NCBI GenBank assembly: GCA_016649795.1
Contig: JAENWZ010000108.1
Span: 1 to 7,308, forward strand
Length of the DNA stretch: 7,308 bases
From: Proteiniphilum sp.
GTDB lineage: Bacteria; Bacteroidota; Bacteroidia; Bacteroidales; Dysgonomonadaceae
Direction of reading: 5' to 3'
A model generated the notes under the pieces. That model worked only from the letters and a program-made list of their open reading frames with translations. It searched no databases and was not told where the DNA came from. Positions within the stretch are counted from its first letter, which is position 1; every line of letters starts with the position of its first letter. The position numbers were made by a program, and so were the translations under genes. Below are positions 6,381-7,308 of this stretch, piece by piece.

Positions 6381-6388
6381 CAAAGATA
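6381..6388 (-). promoter_or_regulatory. Bacteroidota-type -7 box upstream of the POT transporter gene
   Basis: The minus strand reads TATCTTTG, an exact TAnnTTTG match, in the 115-base gap between the mutS2 stop and the transporter start. It is preceded on that strand by an unbroken run of T residues (6397-6389) in the promoter spacer. No TTTG/TTG is found at the -33 position (about 6408-6412 reads TCTCC on the minus strand), so the -33 element is degenerate or absent. The predicted start site leaves a leader of roughly 40 bases. Confidence 0.5.
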
Positions 6389-6446
6389 AAAAAAAAATTG
6401 AATATGGGGAGAACCTTGTCACTGTCAAAGATGAAAAATGAGAGAT

Positions 6447-7308
6447 TCACTCTAAATCAATCACCGTGATTCCGGTGCCACCAAACTGTATATGTTCATC
6501 CTGGAAATGCGCTACGCCATTCACTGTTGCCAGGTATTCCCGAATGATCTGCCTCAGGGCTCCGCTGCCTGTTCCGTGCAGTATACGCACACGGGCAACG
6601 CCCAGCTGTATGGCATCATCAATAAAATAGATCACTGCCTGCAGAGCTTCATCACCGCGCATGCCGCGTACATCAATGTCCTGCCTGAAAGTGAGTTTAC
6701 GCTCATGCATATAATCACGGGTGTTGGAAGCCTGCTTTTCTCTTTTTATCTGATTATTGCTTACCCGCTCCAGTTGATCGAGAGGAACGGTTGTTTTGAT
6801 CATCCCGAAAGCGACGGTCGCTTTTTTCCCTGAGATCTCGATAATCTCGCCAACCGATGTTTGTCCTTTCATCCGTACAGTATGGCCCACGGCAGTCTTC
6901 TCCTCCCCTGTTACCTGTTTGGTCGCAGCAGAAGCCTTGTTTCTTTTCGCTTTTTTTCGTGTCCCTGTTTCTTCCGTCGATTCAACAGCAGCGCCCACCT
7001 TCTCTTTAAACTCATTAAGTGATTGCCGCGCCAGCCTGGTAGCCTCTTTATCGGCTTTCGTCTCCCTGATCTCACGGATGGTATTCTCAATGAGAGCGTT
7101 ACTCTCTGTCAGCAGCTGCTCAGCCAGCTTTTTAGCTTCAGCCAGTATCTCTTTTTTCTGCTTGTTCATCGCTTCCAGATCGGTTTCATATTTCGATGTC
7201 ACCTCTTCGAGATATTTGCGTTCACGGCGTATCTCATCCCGTTTGCGCTCCCAGTATCTGCGGTCGCGCGAGATATCCTGCAGGTATTTATCCATGTTGA
7301 TGTACTCG
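6447..7308 (-). CDS. mutS2: Endonuclease MutS2, C-terminal portion (coiled coil, KOW-like region and Smr domain)
   Basis: The reading frame is open through the right window edge: the Met at 7295 is internal (preceded in frame by EYIN), so the true start and the MutS-like ATPase core lie outside. About 286 residues are visible. Counting from that Met, residues 1-105 are a highly charged coiled coil, part of the family's helical arm. A Lys/Ala/Thr-rich linker follows (106-135), then a small beta-rich segment (VGHTVRMKGQTSVGEIIEI to PLDQLERV, about 136-178). The Smr nuclease domain (206-282) has its DVRG (208-211) and HGTGSGAL (240-247) motifs intact. MutS2 acts on recombination intermediates or stalled, collided ribosomes depending on the organism; no mismatch-repair role is implied. 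The stop at 6447 is followed by no convincing terminator. The next gene has its own -7 box, so cotranscription is not required. Confidence 0.93.
   Translation of the reverse strand, partial: EYINMDKYLQDISRDRRYWERKRDEIRRERKYLEEVTSKYETDLEAMNKQKKEILAEAKKLAEQLLTESNALIENTIREIRETKADKEATRLARQSLNEFKEKVGAAVESTEETGTRKKAKRNKASAATKQVTGEEKTAVGHTVRMKGQTSVGEIIEISGKKATVAFGMIKTTVPLDQLERVSNNQIKREKQASNTRDYMHERKLTFRQDIDVRGMRGDEALQAVIYFIDDAIQLGVARVRILHGTGSGALRQIIREYLATVNGVAHFQDEHIQFGGTGITVIDLE

Noticed and set aside
6389..6446. Intrinsic terminator for mutS2 using the T-rich run on the minus strand
   Set aside because: No adequate stem precedes the T-run; the best candidate (CTTTG with CAAGG) is weak and about 20 bases away. 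The T-run is better seen as the spacer of the transporter promoter.
6447..7295. Taking the Met at 7295 as the start of a short standalone Smr protein
   Set aside because: The frame stays open beyond 7295 to the window edge, and the coiled coil, linker and Smr order is that of MutS2, so the gene is cut by the window rather than short.
1..7308. CRISPR array, tRNA/rRNA, insertion sequence, phage or defence system
   Set aside because: No regularly spaced direct repeats, no tRNA-like cloverleaf, no transposase or integrase motifs and no defence-type domains were seen; the genes are ordinary chromosomal families in a uniform strand orientation.

Overview
The window looks like a chromosomal segment from a member of the Bacteroidota, probably order Bacteroidales. 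The evidence is threefold. The proteins resemble Bacteroidales families: a long LptF/LptG permease, a START-like protein, a NagB-like/PIG-L fusion and a Smr-tailed MutS2. The start codons have A/T-rich leaders with no recognisable Shine-Dalgarno sequence. Two intergenic gaps carry exact copies of the Bacteroidota -7 promoter box TAnnTTTG. A closer placement (for example Dysgonomonadaceae) would be a guess.

All six genes lie on the minus strand, so transcription runs from the high to the low coordinates. In that order they are: (1) the 3' part of mutS2 (7308-6447, cut by the window edge); (2) a POT/PTR2-type major-facilitator transporter (6331-4925), with its own -7 box in the gap after mutS2; (3) a 660-residue fusion of a glucosamine-6-phosphate deaminase-like domain to a PIG-L/LmbE-type deacetylase (4849-2867), followed by a strong intrinsic terminator at 2840-2806; (4) a 129-residue START-like protein (2685-2296); (5) a 650-residue LptF/LptG-family permease (2175-223), preceded by a -7 box; (6) the first 68 codons of ribB or ribBA (205-1), cut by the window edge.

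This suggests two functional blocks. The transporter and the NagB-like/PIG-L protein may form one unit that imports and processes an amino-sugar or peptide-linked compound; this is inferred from adjacency only. The START-like, LptF-like and ribB genes form a second block after the terminator, mixing envelope lipid transport with the riboflavin pathway. MutS2 is a separate housekeeping gene.

The most notable observation is in the fusion protein. Its NagB-like domain has lost every residue corresponding to the known catalytic set of glucosamine-6-phosphate deaminase, while the PIG-L metal and catalytic motifs look intact. Also worth a look are the long C-terminal extension of the LptF-like permease, the apparent 12-helix form of the POT transporter, and three consecutive inverted repeats in the 181-base gap at 2686-2866. 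No RNA gene, CRISPR array, mobile element or plus-strand gene could be supported. No gene-free stretch reaches 300 bases.
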